Below, piece by piece: positions 1 through 8,600 of a DNA stretch of 50,815 nt. The DNA is from CAZVLQ01 sp964628185. GTDB taxonomy: Bacteria > Pseudomonadota > Zetaproteobacteria > Mariprofundales > Mariprofundaceae. Made by a program: the position numbers and the translations under genes. The stretch is taken from positions 1 through 50,815 of the forward strand of contig CAZVLQ010000016.1 of assembly GCA_964628185.1 (NCBI GenBank). The letters are read 5' to 3'. The notes beneath the pieces are model-generated. The model did not search any database, was not told the DNA's origin, and worked only from the letters and a program-made list of their open reading frames with translations. Position 1 is the first letter of the stretch, and each line of letters begins with the position of its first letter.

Positions 1-3000
1 CTTTATCCTCGAAACCATCAGGCGGACTTTCCCAATGTTCACGATGCCAAAGCGCAAAAGCCTGTAGAAAGGCTTCGACAACATCAGATGACAAACCTCG
101 TTCGGATATCAGCCTGTTACGCACCTCATCAAAAGTGGAATGTACAACCACGCAGTCCCTTTCGATTGCCAAGTCGAACAGTTCTCCAACACAATCAACA
201 AACTCATCGACAGACAAACCGAACTCAGCTTTGAATGCGCTGATGAAGGCCGGTGAATACATTTCTTCTGCATAGCGTTTCTCTGGTGTCGGACTCCGCT
301 CATATAGCTTGCCATACCTACTGGCAGCGCCTTTAAACCGCTCTTCCGTATAGTTCGTCAAGAACGGGTTGATAACCTCCTCCTGAAAGTCTCGCTGAAG
401 AGTATATTCTCCATTTGGGTGCAATATAATTTCCGGGTTGATTAAGCCGTAGTGTATTGCATCGCATTCACTTGCCACTTCGATCAGTAAAGCTGTTTCA
501 GCAATCAGCATGTCTCGATCCCAATTGGGCAATGGCTTTCCACCATCCAAGGGGCATTCACAAAGCGCCATTTCGATAAGGGCGCGCATGGGCAAAGATG
601 TATGCGTTCGATCAGCCTCTCGCTTATTTGCGACTCTCAGTCCTTCATCATTTTGGCCATAGAGCGAAATTAGGGCTTGTGCTGTTCTTCGCCAATGTTC
701 TCGGTCATATAGAATCGCTTCATGCGCATGGAAAAGCTCAGAAGTTGCTGACTCTCTATTATGTTGCACCAGGTTTTTCTTGATTTTATCCCATAATTTA
801 TCGACCACCCTGTGCAAAAAATCTACGCTTTCGTCTTTGTTGCTGATTCTCTTCAAATCATCATCTGCACAGCCATACGACAATTTTAGCTTAGAAAAAA
901 CAAAGTCCTCATGCGCAAGAAACACCGGTTTTCTATTTTTCTGGGCCATGAGATATTCGACAGGATCATAGCTTGCGAACAGGTGTAAAACTCGAGCGCC
1001 TTCATCGCCAATAATCTTGTTAAGCAACATTTCGATGGGATCATCTTCGAGCTGGGCGTCTTCACAGTTTTTGAGCAAAGCCAGCAGCCCCCGAATCAGA
1101 GCATCCAGAATATACCTCTCTCCAATGTTCGCCGGTTGGTTGAAGAGCGAAAACAAATGAACAGGCATGGTGGCAGTTATCTTATTTGAACCAGATTTAT
1201 TCCAGACAGGTGCCTCGATCTTGCTTTCCTCACGGACATCCGAAGCATCCTCAGGAACGACGGCATTATCCAAATCGAGGTAAATTTCGACAACAGTCTC
1301 AGCTCTTTCTGTGACTAAAGCCTCGACCTCGTGAACGGCCTTATCAAAAAGTCCGAGAAATCCAGACCACACATCATATGCTAAGTCCCGAACTTTTTTA
1401 TCGCCCCGTCTTGGAACAATCATGAGCCATGCATTGATCGCTATGCCCTCAACAACTGCGGCAAGCACCCCTTCACTCAAATGATCCATGCTCACATAGA
1501 TAGGTCTTTCTCGGATGGATTCATAAAATGACTCTCTTCCGTATCTGGTTACCTTGACCCACTCGCCAGTAACTGTTTGAGAAGCATGCGAATCAGCCAA
1601 TTCTCTGTGTTTCTTACGAATCGGATTAACGCAGTCACACCCCAAGGCAATCATCACTCCATGCCGAACAGGCATATCCCTGGAAATAAGCTGGCATTCC
1701 GCATCCATCCAAAAGCAATAGTGGTTAAAATCACCATCCATGCTCTGGAAACACACGCCTTCTGCCTCTGCCCAATCCTTCTGTTTGATAAATTTTAGAT
1801 AGCGTTCAAGAGGCCTATCGGGATTCAGAGCCAACATGAGAAGGTCGGAAATCCTGATGGTAGAAAACCGCCACTGATTGGGCCATGCCTTGAATCCAAG
1901 GGCAAATCCCCGACCAAGCCCCCCAAGAACGAAGAGGGTCATCCCATCCTGGAAGTCAGGTTCGGATTGGCATTGCGATGCAATTTGGCTTACGTATTTC
2001 TCCAGACCATCCTGGACCGGTTCTGGGTACTGAAGAAAACTGGCAAATCCATCCTCCTTCAACATATCCAGACGATCATGCAATAGCACCACATGCAGAT
2101 ATTTGTTGATGTCGTATTTTAGAAGCCATGCGTGCATTGATGGGATTGGGTCATCATCTGGTGGCGTAGAATCAATTGAAACAGCTCTGTCCTTTATTTC
2201 CCAAAACACATTGCTTTCAATCTGCTCTGCCTGATGACCTCCCATTACTTTCTCGAATGCCCCCAAGCAACCGAGCCGATCCAGTTCTTCGATGAGATAC
2301 CTTCTGACAGCCGGGCTCACAGCAGTTGGCAACGCAAGAACCAGCGTGTCTCCAAAATCAAGCAAGGGGCGCCGTTCAAGGGATGAATGTCCGATGTTTT
2401 CGGCAGCAATATGTTGTTTGCCCTCACCGTCAAGGATGAAGGGAAGCAGAGCCTCTCTGTCAATCTGATATGCGGCCAAGTCGTCATCTGAGAATGTAAC
2501 GGCTCGCGCATGCTCTGGAATTCTGGTTGCTGGGGCTATCCGCATCTTTGATTGAGCCATGGTTTCTTCCGAATGCCAACGCTCAAGTTTCAATCTTTCG
2601 GCAACAGCCTCACTGATACGCAGAAGCGCATATGCAGAATGAAGCAAATCCTTGCACTGTTGCGGAGCACGCCCCTTGACCAATGTGTCCATTGCAACTT
2701 GTAGGAAGTAATCGGGCGCTTCCCATAAACCCCGAAATAGCCTCCTGTTGCCTTCAATGGTTTCCAAATTCACGATGAATACATCTTCAGCCGGGTCTTC
2801 CTGGCTTGTTATGGAAGCGCTTCCCAAACAATCGTTCAGCCATCGTTTATATTGCCGGTGTCCCGGTTTTTCTTTTCCCTCACAGTTTGCGACAATCAAA
2901 TGAACGAGCAACTCAAGCCGTACCGTATTGGCATGAAAATGAGGAACCGTGAGTAATCCTGCGGCTCCTGCCACAGTTTCACGCAGTGAATATTTTCGAA

Positions 3001-3046
3001 GAATCCTCTCCAGCCTTGCGGTGTCTGGAAAAGATATGGGCATCAT
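1..3046 (-). CDS. Very large uncharacterised protein in the type I RM operon (partial, runs off left edge)
   Basis: Reading leftward from an ATG at 3046-3044, I followed one frame to base 1 without meeting a stop, giving at least 1015 codons. The start overlaps the hsdS stop as ATGA, so it is translationally coupled and almost certainly in the same operon as hsdM and hsdS. A second in-frame ATG follows directly. The protein looks soluble: I see no signal peptide or membrane segment. A glycine-rich stretch (GGLGRGFALG) lies near residue 375, and much of the rest is charged and helix-like. I see no Walker A, DEAD/DExx helicase or PD-ExK motif in the visible part, so it is not the HsdR that would normally be expected here. 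The DNA looks more AT-rich than the core genes. I do not recognise the family; it may be an accessory defence protein tied to the RM system. The function is unknown. Confidence 0.85.
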   Translation of the reverse strand, partial: MMPISFPDTARLERILRKYSLRETVAGAAGLLTVPHFHANTVRLELLVHLIVANCEGKEKPGHRQYKRWLNDCLGSASITSQEDPAEDVFIVNLETIEGNRRLFRGLWEAPDYFLQVAMDTLVKGRAPQQCKDLLHSAYALLRISEAVAERLKLERWHSEETMAQSKMRIAPATRIPEHARAVTFSDDDLAAYQIDREALLPFILDGEGKQHIAAENIGHSSLERRPLLDFGDTLVLALPTAVSPAVRRYLIEELDRLGCLGAFEKVMGGHQAEQIESNVFWEIKDRAVSIDSTPPDDDPIPSMHAWLLKYDINKYLHVVLLHDRLDMLKEDGFASFLQYPEPVQDGLEKYVSQIASQCQSEPDFQDGMTLFVLGGLGRGFALGFKAWPNQWRFSTIRISDLLMLALNPDRPLERYLKFIKQKDWAEAEGVCFQSMDGDFNHYCFWMDAECQLISRDMPVRHGVMIALGCDCVNPIRKKHRELADSHASQTVTGEWVKVTRYGRESFYESIRERPIYVSMDHLSEGVLAAVVEGIAINAWLMIVPRRGDKKVRDLAYDVWSGFLGLFDKAVHEVEALVTERAETVVEIYLDLDNAVVPEDASDVREESKIEAPVWNKSGSNKITATMPVHLFSLFNQPANIGERYILDALIRGLLALLKNCEDAQLEDDPIEMLLNKIIGDEGARVLHLFASYDPVEYLMAQKNRKPVFLAHEDFVFSKLKLSYGCADDDLKRISNKDESVDFLHRVVDKLWDKIKKNLVQHNRESATSELFHAHEAILYDREHWRRTAQALISLYGQNDEGLRVANKREADRTHTSLPMRALIEMALCECPLDGGKPLPNWDRDMLIAETALLIEVASECDAIHYGLINPEIILHPNGEYTLQRDFQEEVINPFLTNYTEERFKGAASRYGKLYERSPTPEKRYAEEMYSPAFISAFKAEFGLSVDEFVDCVGELFDLAIERDCVVVHSTFDEVRNRLISERGLSSDVVEAFLQAFALWHREHWESPPDGFEDK

Positions 3047-4347
3047 TGAATGTATGCTTCCTCATGGAGCGAGCAATCAGAAAAATCCAGATCGTTCACG
3101 CGAGTCTTCGCAGTCATCAACTCGTGAAGGAGTGTGCGGAACAGGTCTTGGAGCTGATCTCGCTTTGAACGTGCGATCTCTGCTTTGAGGCCTGCCGAAT
3201 CCAGTGCGTTTGCTAAAGCGATCTGTTCATGAATTGACGGAAGGGGAATCTTGAGAGATTTAATCCTCGCCAGAGCAAGCTTGGGCTGAGCATTTTTGAC
3301 AGTTTGTGCCCTGATTTCAGCTTGGCAATAAGGAGAGGCCAACCAATACATCAAAAATTTTGGATGGAGCTCTGACGAGTCGTTTACAATCAGACGGGCC
3401 GCATTCTCGGTAAGATTTGCGCCGTCCAGTTCTGGTGGAATCATCCCAGATATGCCGATACTTCCAGCTATCGAAATAAAAACATTATCTGCATTGATGA
3501 TGTAGCGGGAAATTTTCTGTTGCACCTCCTCGGTTAGGAATAGCAATCCGCTTGTGTCTACACTGAATTCTGTGAAGTCTGTAACGCGGATATATGGAAG
3601 TCCCGTGTTCCATTCGACCAGCTTCTCGCCTTTGGGGAGGCGTTTGCCACCTTTAACCGAAGTAACTTCACCAATCTCCATTACCTCCCAGCTTTCGGGG
3701 ATGGGACCGATTTCGGTTTGTTTCTGAGGTTCGCCGCGCAAGCCTTCGGTGAAGAGCTTTTGCATCAGGGCCTTTTTCAGTTCCGTGGTGGCGGCGATGA
3801 TCCGCTCCTGCTGCTCAATCGCCCGCTGCACCGTCGAAAGGATGTGCGCGATCTTCTTCTGCTCGCGGAGGGGGGGGAGGGGAACGAGAAGTTCGCTGAG
3901 AATCGAGCCGTTGACACCCTTCTTCAGGTTTGCGTGCTTGTTGGCATCTACTTGCTGCCAGTATCCACGCGACTGGAAGAACTGAATCAGGAAGGCAGGT
4001 TCAAGCGCTTCGCGAGCCCGGACCCGGATCAGATACGACGCAAACACCGCATCCGGCGGATCAGTGATCAAGTAACTCTTGCCCGTCGTCGCCCCGATTC
4101 GAGCGAAGACAACGTCACCGGATTTGAGACGGCAGGTGTCGATCTTCTTCTTGGAGGCTGAGCAGAACGGCACTGTTGGCCAGTTTACACCTTGTTCTGT
4201 GATGTCGGTGATTCTCAGAAACCGAGTGTTGCCCGATTTCGCAGCCTTTGCGGTGAGTCCGTATTGAGGCTTCTCGGCAACATCTTTGAGAGGCACAACC
4301 TTCCAGTTGGGCGCAATCGTTCCAATCTCTGTTTCCACCAAGCTCAT
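3043..4347 (-). CDS. hsdS: Type I restriction-modification specificity subunit HsdS
   Basis: This 434-residue protein has the two-repeat layout of HsdS. Each half has a target recognition domain followed by a conserved helical region: the first around residues 15-180 with an EQQERIIAATTELKKAL helix after it, the second around 220-400 with a matching C-terminal helix. In the family, each TRD recognises one half of a bipartite DNA site, and the helices set the spacing and bind two HsdM subunits. The gene starts in an ATGA overlap with the hsdM stop, and its own stop overlaps the start of the giant downstream ORF. The length is normal and both TRDs look intact. The target sequence cannot be predicted from this reading. 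Confidence 0.93.
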   Translation of the reverse strand: MSLVETEIGTIAPNWKVVPLKDVAEKPQYGLTAKAAKSGNTRFLRITDITEQGVNWPTVPFCSASKKKIDTCRLKSGDVVFARIGATTGKSYLITDPPDAVFASYLIRVRAREALEPAFLIQFFQSRGYWQQVDANKHANLKKGVNGSILSELLVPLPPLREQKKIAHILSTVQRAIEQQERIIAATTELKKALMQKLFTEGLRGEPQKQTEIGPIPESWEVMEIGEVTSVKGGKRLPKGEKLVEWNTGLPYIRVTDFTEFSVDTSGLLFLTEEVQQKISRYIINADNVFISIAGSIGISGMIPPELDGANLTENAARLIVNDSSELHPKFLMYWLASPYCQAEIRAQTVKNAQPKLALARIKSLKIPLPSIHEQIALANALDSAGLKAEIARSKRDQLQDLFRTLLHELMTAKTRVNDLDFSDCSLHEEAYIQ

Positions 4348-5900
4348 ACCCCGATCTTCCTCAAAATCTCCCGCAGCGCCTTGTCCGTCTCCCGCGTTTC
4401 CGCTTCGATGGCGTTCAGCTCCTCGACGATCTCGGTGATGGGCCGGTAGGTCTCGGCATCGGCGGTGTGGATGTAGCGGCTGGGCGAGATGTTGTAGTCG
4501 TTCTTCGCAATCTCCTCACGTTCAACGATGCGGCTGAGCTTCTCCTCTTCCTTCCAGCCCATCAGCACATCGGTGAGATGCGCGATGCCATCCTCGGGAA
4601 TGAAGTTCTTCGGATCGCCCTTCTCGTACACCTGGCTGGCGTTGACCAGCAGCATCTTGCCCTTTCGATCTTCAGGCTTGGCCCTGTTCAGGAAGATCAC
4701 AATGCCCGGCGCCGTGGTGTTGTAAAACAGATTCTCCGGCAGGTAGAGCACGGCCTCGATCAGATCGTGATCGACAAACCACTGGCGCACGCTCTTCTCC
4801 TTGTTCTTGCCTGCGTTACCCGAACCACGCGAGGCCGCACCCGTATCGAGCACCACCGCCGCGCGGCCCGCATCATTGAGGCTGGCGTGCATGTGTTGCA
4901 CCCAGCCCCAGTCGGCGGAGGATTTTCCGGGAAAGCCCGCGCCCTTGGGGAAACGGCCCAGTTCATCGGCATCGTAATCGGCCTCGGTGAACCAGTCCTG
5001 ATTCCACATCGGATTGGCCACCACGCGGTCGAAGGTGCGCAGCCCGCCCGCCTTATTGCGGAATTTGGGATGCTTGAAGGTGTCGCCAATCTCGATCTCG
5101 CCTTCCATGTCGTGAATAATCATGTTCATGTTGGCCATGGCCCATGTTTCCGGCGTGTATTCTTGCCCATAGAGCTTAAGCGGCGCGTATGTGGCATCCC
5201 CCACCGCTTTCATGCACGCATCCAGCGCCAGTTCGCACTTGATCAGCAGGCCGCCGGAACCGCAACAGGGGTCGCACACCTCCATGCCCGGCTCGGTATC
5301 TATCACCCTGGCCATGATCCGCCCGACTTCCATCGGTGTATAAAACTCACCAGCGCTCTGGCCGCTACCTTCTGCAAATTTACGAATGAGATATTCATAA
5401 CTCTTGCCGATGATATCCGGCTCCACATCCTTCAACCCCAAACGCTTGGAACTGATGGCCTCGATCAGATTGGACAGGCGATCATCATCCAGATCGCGCT
5501 GGCCGTGCGTGGTGGCATTGAAATCCACGCGGTCAATGATGCCCTTGAGCAGCGCATTCTCATCGGCAATGGTGCGCAGATGCGTGGTCAGTTGCTCACC
5601 AATTTTGTCCGCCAGCGTGCGGACCACAGACCAGACCGGATCGTTCGGGTTTTCCGGTTGCAGCGGTAGATAAAAGCGCACCAGCTTCTTGTCGTGCTGC
5701 ACCAGCCTGAAGGCCTTTTCCCGGCTGCCGACTTCCTCGGCGATGCGGTTCAGCTCATCATCGAACACATCGCAAAGCCGCTTGGTGAAAATCAGTGGAA
5801 GAATGAAATCCTTGTACTTTGCAGCATCCTTCGCCCCCCGGATGGAACAGGCGGCATCCCAAATCCAGGACTCCAGTGATTTATCTTCTCCATTCGCCAT
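4344..5900 (-). CDS. hsdM: Type I restriction-modification N6-adenine methyltransferase subunit HsdM
   Basis: HsdM transfers a methyl group from SAM to adenine N6 at sites chosen by HsdS. The 518-residue protein has an N-terminal helical HsdM_N region (about 1-150), then the methyltransferase fold. The SAM-binding motif DPCCGSGG is at about 210-217 and motif IV at about 296-299. Motif IV reads NPMW here rather than the usual NPPF/Y. I believe this variant occurs in some HsdM proteins, so the enzyme is probably active. The ATG at 5900 has a clear GGAGG seven bases upstream. It is the first gene of the leftward hsdM-hsdS-giant ORF unit, and no hsdR is visible on this side within the window. Confidence 0.95.
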   Translation of the reverse strand: MANGEDKSLESWIWDAACSIRGAKDAAKYKDFILPLIFTKRLCDVFDDELNRIAEEVGSREKAFRLVQHDKKLVRFYLPLQPENPNDPVWSVVRTLADKIGEQLTTHLRTIADENALLKGIIDRVDFNATTHGQRDLDDDRLSNLIEAISSKRLGLKDVEPDIIGKSYEYLIRKFAEGSGQSAGEFYTPMEVGRIMARVIDTEPGMEVCDPCCGSGGLLIKCELALDACMKAVGDATYAPLKLYGQEYTPETWAMANMNMIIHDMEGEIEIGDTFKHPKFRNKAGGLRTFDRVVANPMWNQDWFTEADYDADELGRFPKGAGFPGKSSADWGWVQHMHASLNDAGRAAVVLDTGAASRGSGNAGKNKEKSVRQWFVDHDLIEAVLYLPENLFYNTTAPGIVIFLNRAKPEDRKGKMLLVNASQVYEKGDPKNFIPEDGIAHLTDVLMGWKEEEKLSRIVEREEIAKNDYNISPSRYIHTADAETYRPITEIVEELNAIEAETRETDKALREILRKIGV

Positions 5901-5988
5901 GCATCCGCCTCCGCTATGCGCTAAAGCATAATCAATTACAGCGTGTTGTCATGGACGGAGAAGGATATGACAATGAGTGGACAACGGC

Positions 5989-6021
5989 CAAAAGAAAAAG
6001 GCCAGACCGTTAAGCCTGACC
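5989..6021 (-). terminator. Rho-independent terminator behind tRNA-Met
   Basis: On the minus strand an eight-pair stem (GGTCAGGC with GTCTGGCC, two G-U pairs) with a six-base loop is followed by a T-rich run (5989-5999). It lies 33 bases past the tRNA 3' end and would separate tRNA transcription from hsdM. A T-run on the other strand side (TTATTTTTT) means it could also act rightward. Confidence 0.65.
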
Positions 6022-6053
6022 CTTATTTTTTGTTGCTATATATAGCTTTTTTA

Positions 6054-6130
6054 TGGTGGCGCTTCAGGGACTCGAACCCCGGACACGCGGATTATGATTC
6101 CGCTGCTCTAACCAACTGAGCTAAAGCGCC
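6054..6130 (-). tRNA. tRNA-Met (CAT), elongator type
   Basis: A 77-base cloverleaf including encoded CCA: acceptor GGCGCTT pairs with AAGCGCC, the D-arm is GCTCAGTTGGTTAGAGC, the anticodon stem GCGGA/TCCGC encloses loop ATCATAA (anticodon CAT), and the T-arm contains GTTCGAG. It starts with G1-C72, unlike the initiator tRNA at 48982. A CAT anticodon could also mark tRNA-Ile2 (lysidine-modified), but the anticodon-arm sequence looks more like proteobacterial elongator Met. Its 3' end faces the hsd operon, a common arrangement for genomic islands. Confidence 0.93.
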
Positions 6131-6259
6131 GACAGCGCCCGAACGGGCGGGAGCGGGCATTGTATGCGGAGTGATTATTTCGTCAATCCCGGGGACCGGC
6201 GGCTTTGCTTTTGGCGAAGCGCATGCCAGCATCGCCGCAAGATTCATGCGGGAGCAGGC

Positions 6260-7285
6260 TTGACAGTGAATGATTTAAAGAAAAAATTGCGCGTGTTGTC
6301 GGGCATGCGTCCCACCGGACGATTGCATCTCGGTCATCTGAAAGGCGTGCTCGAAAACTGGCTCACGCTGCAATATGATCATGACTGCTTCTTTTTCGCC
6401 GCCGACTGGCATGCGCTGACCACGGATTACGCCAGCCCGGAAATCGTCAAGGCCACGATCTGGGATATGCTGATCGACTGGCTTGCCGCCGGCATTGATC
6501 CGGAAAAGTGCGTGATTTTCATCCAGTCCGAGGTGCCCGCGCATGCCGAACTGCACCTGCTCTTCTCTTTCATCACCCCCCTTCCCTGGCTGGAGCGCGT
6601 TCCCACCTACAAGGATCAGATCGAGCAGCTTCGTGAAAAGGATCTGGGCACCTACGGCTTCCTCGGTTATCCATTACTGCAGGCTGCCGATATCCTGATT
6701 TACCGCGCCGATGCCGTGCCGGTGGGTGATGATCAGGTTCCGCACGTGGAGTTGACGCGCGAGGTCGCCCGCCGCTTTAACCATCTTTACCGCAAACCGG
6801 ATCAGCCGCTGTTTTCCGCACCGGAATCGCTGCTCATGCCCGCCGCCAGACTGCCGGGCCTGGATGGCCGCAAGATGAGTAAATCCTATGGCAACACCAT
6901 TGAACTGGCCGAGGCATGGGAGGTGACGGAAAAGAAAGTGAAAACCATGCCTACGGATCCCGCCCGCGTAAGGCGCAACGATCCCGGTACGCCGGAAAAA
7001 TGCCCGGTATGGGAGTTTCACAAGCTTTATTCAAGCGAAGAAGAACGTGCCTGGGTCCATGAAGGCTGTACCAGCGCGGGTATCGGCTGCCTGGATTGCA
7101 AGAAGGTGTTGCTCCATCATCTGGAAGAGGAACTACAGCCCATTCGCGTACGCCGCGCCGAAATCGAAGCGCATATGGATGACGTGCGCGATATTGTGCG
7201 TCAGGGAAACGAGCGGGCCCGTGAGGAAGCCGGCCGGACCATGGACAAGGTCCGGCGCGCGCTGAAAATGGGATACCGGGTATGA
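6260..7285 (+). CDS. trpS: Tryptophanyl-tRNA synthetase
   Basis: This class I aminoacyl-tRNA synthetase charges tRNA-Trp. The HIGH-type motif HLGHL is near the N-terminus (GMRPTGRLHLGHL) and the KMSKS motif appears exactly, in GRKMSKSYGN. A frame-open ATG exists at 6164, but the family begins only a few residues before the KLRVLSGMRPTG segment. I prefer TTG 6260, with GGAG five bases upstream, or GTG 6266. This gives about 341 residues, normal for TrpS. The stop overlaps the scpA start as ATGA, so the gene leads the trpS-scpA-scpB-rluB run. Confidence 0.95.
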   Translation: MTVNDLKKKLRVLSGMRPTGRLHLGHLKGVLENWLTLQYDHDCFFFAADWHALTTDYASPEIVKATIWDMLIDWLAAGIDPEKCVIFIQSEVPAHAELHLLFSFITPLPWLERVPTYKDQIEQLREKDLGTYGFLGYPLLQAADILIYRADAVPVGDDQVPHVELTREVARRFNHLYRKPDQPLFSAPESLLMPAARLPGLDGRKMSKSYGNTIELAEAWEVTEKKVKTMPTDPARVRRNDPGTPEKCPVWEFHKLYSSEEERAWVHEGCTSAGIGCLDCKKVLLHHLEEELQPIRVRRAEIEAHMDDVRDIVRQGNERAREEAGRTMDKVRRALKMGYRV

Positions 7286-8040
7286 CCGTGGCAGACACAA
7301 ACCCGATGGTTGCGGACGTGGAAACGGCCGAAGCGGAGATGCCGTCCGTCCGGTTGGATAATTTCGAGGGCCCGCTGGATATGCTGCTGCATCTGATCAG
7401 TGCCCAAAAAATGGATGTCTTCGATATCCCGATTGCCAGCCTGACCACGCAATACCTTGCAATCCTTGACTCACAGAAGCCGCTGGACCTTGAATTTGCC
7501 GGCGATTATCTGGTCATGGCAAGCACCCTCACCCAGATCAAGAGCCGCATGCTGCTGCCGCGTCCGGAACTGGATGAAGAGGGCGAGGAGATTGATCCGC
7601 GTGCCGAACTGGTATCACGGTTGCTCGCCTATGAACAATATCGCATCGCCGCCGAGGAGTTGAACGAACGTCCGCGCCTCGGCCGGGATGTTTTTATCCG
7701 CGGCGGTTTCCCTGAATCCGATGAGGTCGAGCGTCCACTGCCCGAACCCGACCTGGACGCCCTGCTGCTGGCCTTTCGCGCCGTGCTGAAACGGGTCGGA
7801 GGTGAAGTCCGGCAACATATTTTTATGGATACCATGAGCGTGCGCGAACAGATGAGCAGGGTGCTCGAGCGCCTGAAGCGGGGCGGCGTGGTGCTGGAGG
7901 AATTGCTGGACCAGCCCGGCCGCGAGGTGATTGTCACCACATTTCTGGCCATCCTCGAGCTGTGGCGGGAGCAGGCCATTGTCGTGGTCCAGGATTCATG
8001 CTTTTCTTCCATCAGCATTCTCGGGAAGGAAGCAAAGTGA
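7282..8040 (+). CDS. scpA: Segregation and condensation protein A (kleisin)
   Basis: ScpA is the kleisin bridging the SMC heads in the bacterial condensin Smc-ScpAB, acting with ScpB in chromosome organisation and segregation. The 252-residue protein has the family signature after a short variable N-terminus (VRLDNFEGPLDMLLHLI at about 24-40), then the helical middle and C-terminal winged-helix part. It starts at ATG 7282 inside the trpS stop, and its stop overlaps the scpB GTG start. No smc gene lies in this window. Confidence 0.95.
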   Translation: MTVADTNPMVADVETAEAEMPSVRLDNFEGPLDMLLHLISAQKMDVFDIPIASLTTQYLAILDSQKPLDLEFAGDYLVMASTLTQIKSRMLLPRPELDEEGEEIDPRAELVSRLLAYEQYRIAAEELNERPRLGRDVFIRGGFPESDEVERPLPEPDLDALLLAFRAVLKRVGGEVRQHIFMDTMSVREQMSRVLERLKRGGVVLEELLDQPGREVIVTTFLAILELWREQAIVVVQDSCFSSISILGKEAK

Positions 8041-8600
8041 GTCTTGCCGCCGGCATTGAGGCCGTACTTCTGGCCAGCGATGTTCCGGTTTCCGTGCAGA
8101 AACTGCGCGAAATTCTTGAGAACGTGTCTTCCGCCGATATCCGGCAGGCGCTTGCGGAAATCGGGGCGCATTACCGAGAACGCGGCATTCGTCTGGAGGA
8201 AGTCGCGGGTGGATGGCAGCTTCGCACGGCGCCTGAATATGCTCAGCTTGTAAACCGGCTGTGGCAGACCAGGCCGCCCAGACTTTCCCGTTCCATGCTG
8301 GAAACCCTGTCCATTATTGCCTATCGGCAACCTGTCACACGCGCTGAAATCGAGGCCCTGCGTGGTATTAAGGTATCCAGTTCGATTGTTGCCGGTCTGC
8401 AGGAGCGGGGGTGGATCAAGGTGCTCGGACGCAAGGAAGTGCCTGGCCGGCCGCACCTGTACGGTACCGGCAAGGCGTTTCTCGTGGATTTCGGTCTGGG
8501 CAGCCTGCATGACCTGCCCGATGTCGCACAGCTTATGGACAGTGATGAAATCGAAGCCGCCGCTGAAGAAGAAGACAACGCCACGCCCCAACCGGCTTGA
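8037..8600 (+). CDS. scpB: Segregation and condensation protein B
   Basis: ScpB is the kite-type partner of ScpA in the condensin complex. The open frame extends upstream inside scpA, but family alignment from memory favours the GTG at 8037 (SLAAGIEAVLLASDVPVS), giving 187 residues. GGAAGGA lies just upstream and there is a GTGA overlap with the scpA stop. Two winged-helix domains are expected; the conserved LETLSIIAYRQPVTRAEIE segment and the GRPHLYGTG motif are visible. The acidic, alanine-rich C-terminal tail is typical. Confidence 0.94.
   Translation: MSLAAGIEAVLLASDVPVSVQKLREILENVSSADIRQALAEIGAHYRERGIRLEEVAGGWQLRTAPEYAQLVNRLWQTRPPRLSRSMLETLSIIAYRQPVTRAEIEALRGIKVSSSIVAGLQERGWIKVLGRKEVPGRPHLYGTGKAFLVDFGLGSLHDLPDVAQLMDSDEIEAAAEEEDNATPQPA

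Noticed and set aside
1..3046. Giant ORF as HsdR
   Set aside because: Position fits, but the visible 1015 residues lack the Walker, DEAD-box and PD-ExK motifs of HsdR.
4467..5669. 400-codon plus-strand open frame opposite hsdM
   Set aside because: Antisense to hsdM, His/Gln-rich with no domain, no ribosome-binding site.
7629..8591. 320-codon minus-strand frame across scpA/scpB
   Set aside because: Opposes two intact overlapping genes and shows no recognisable domain.
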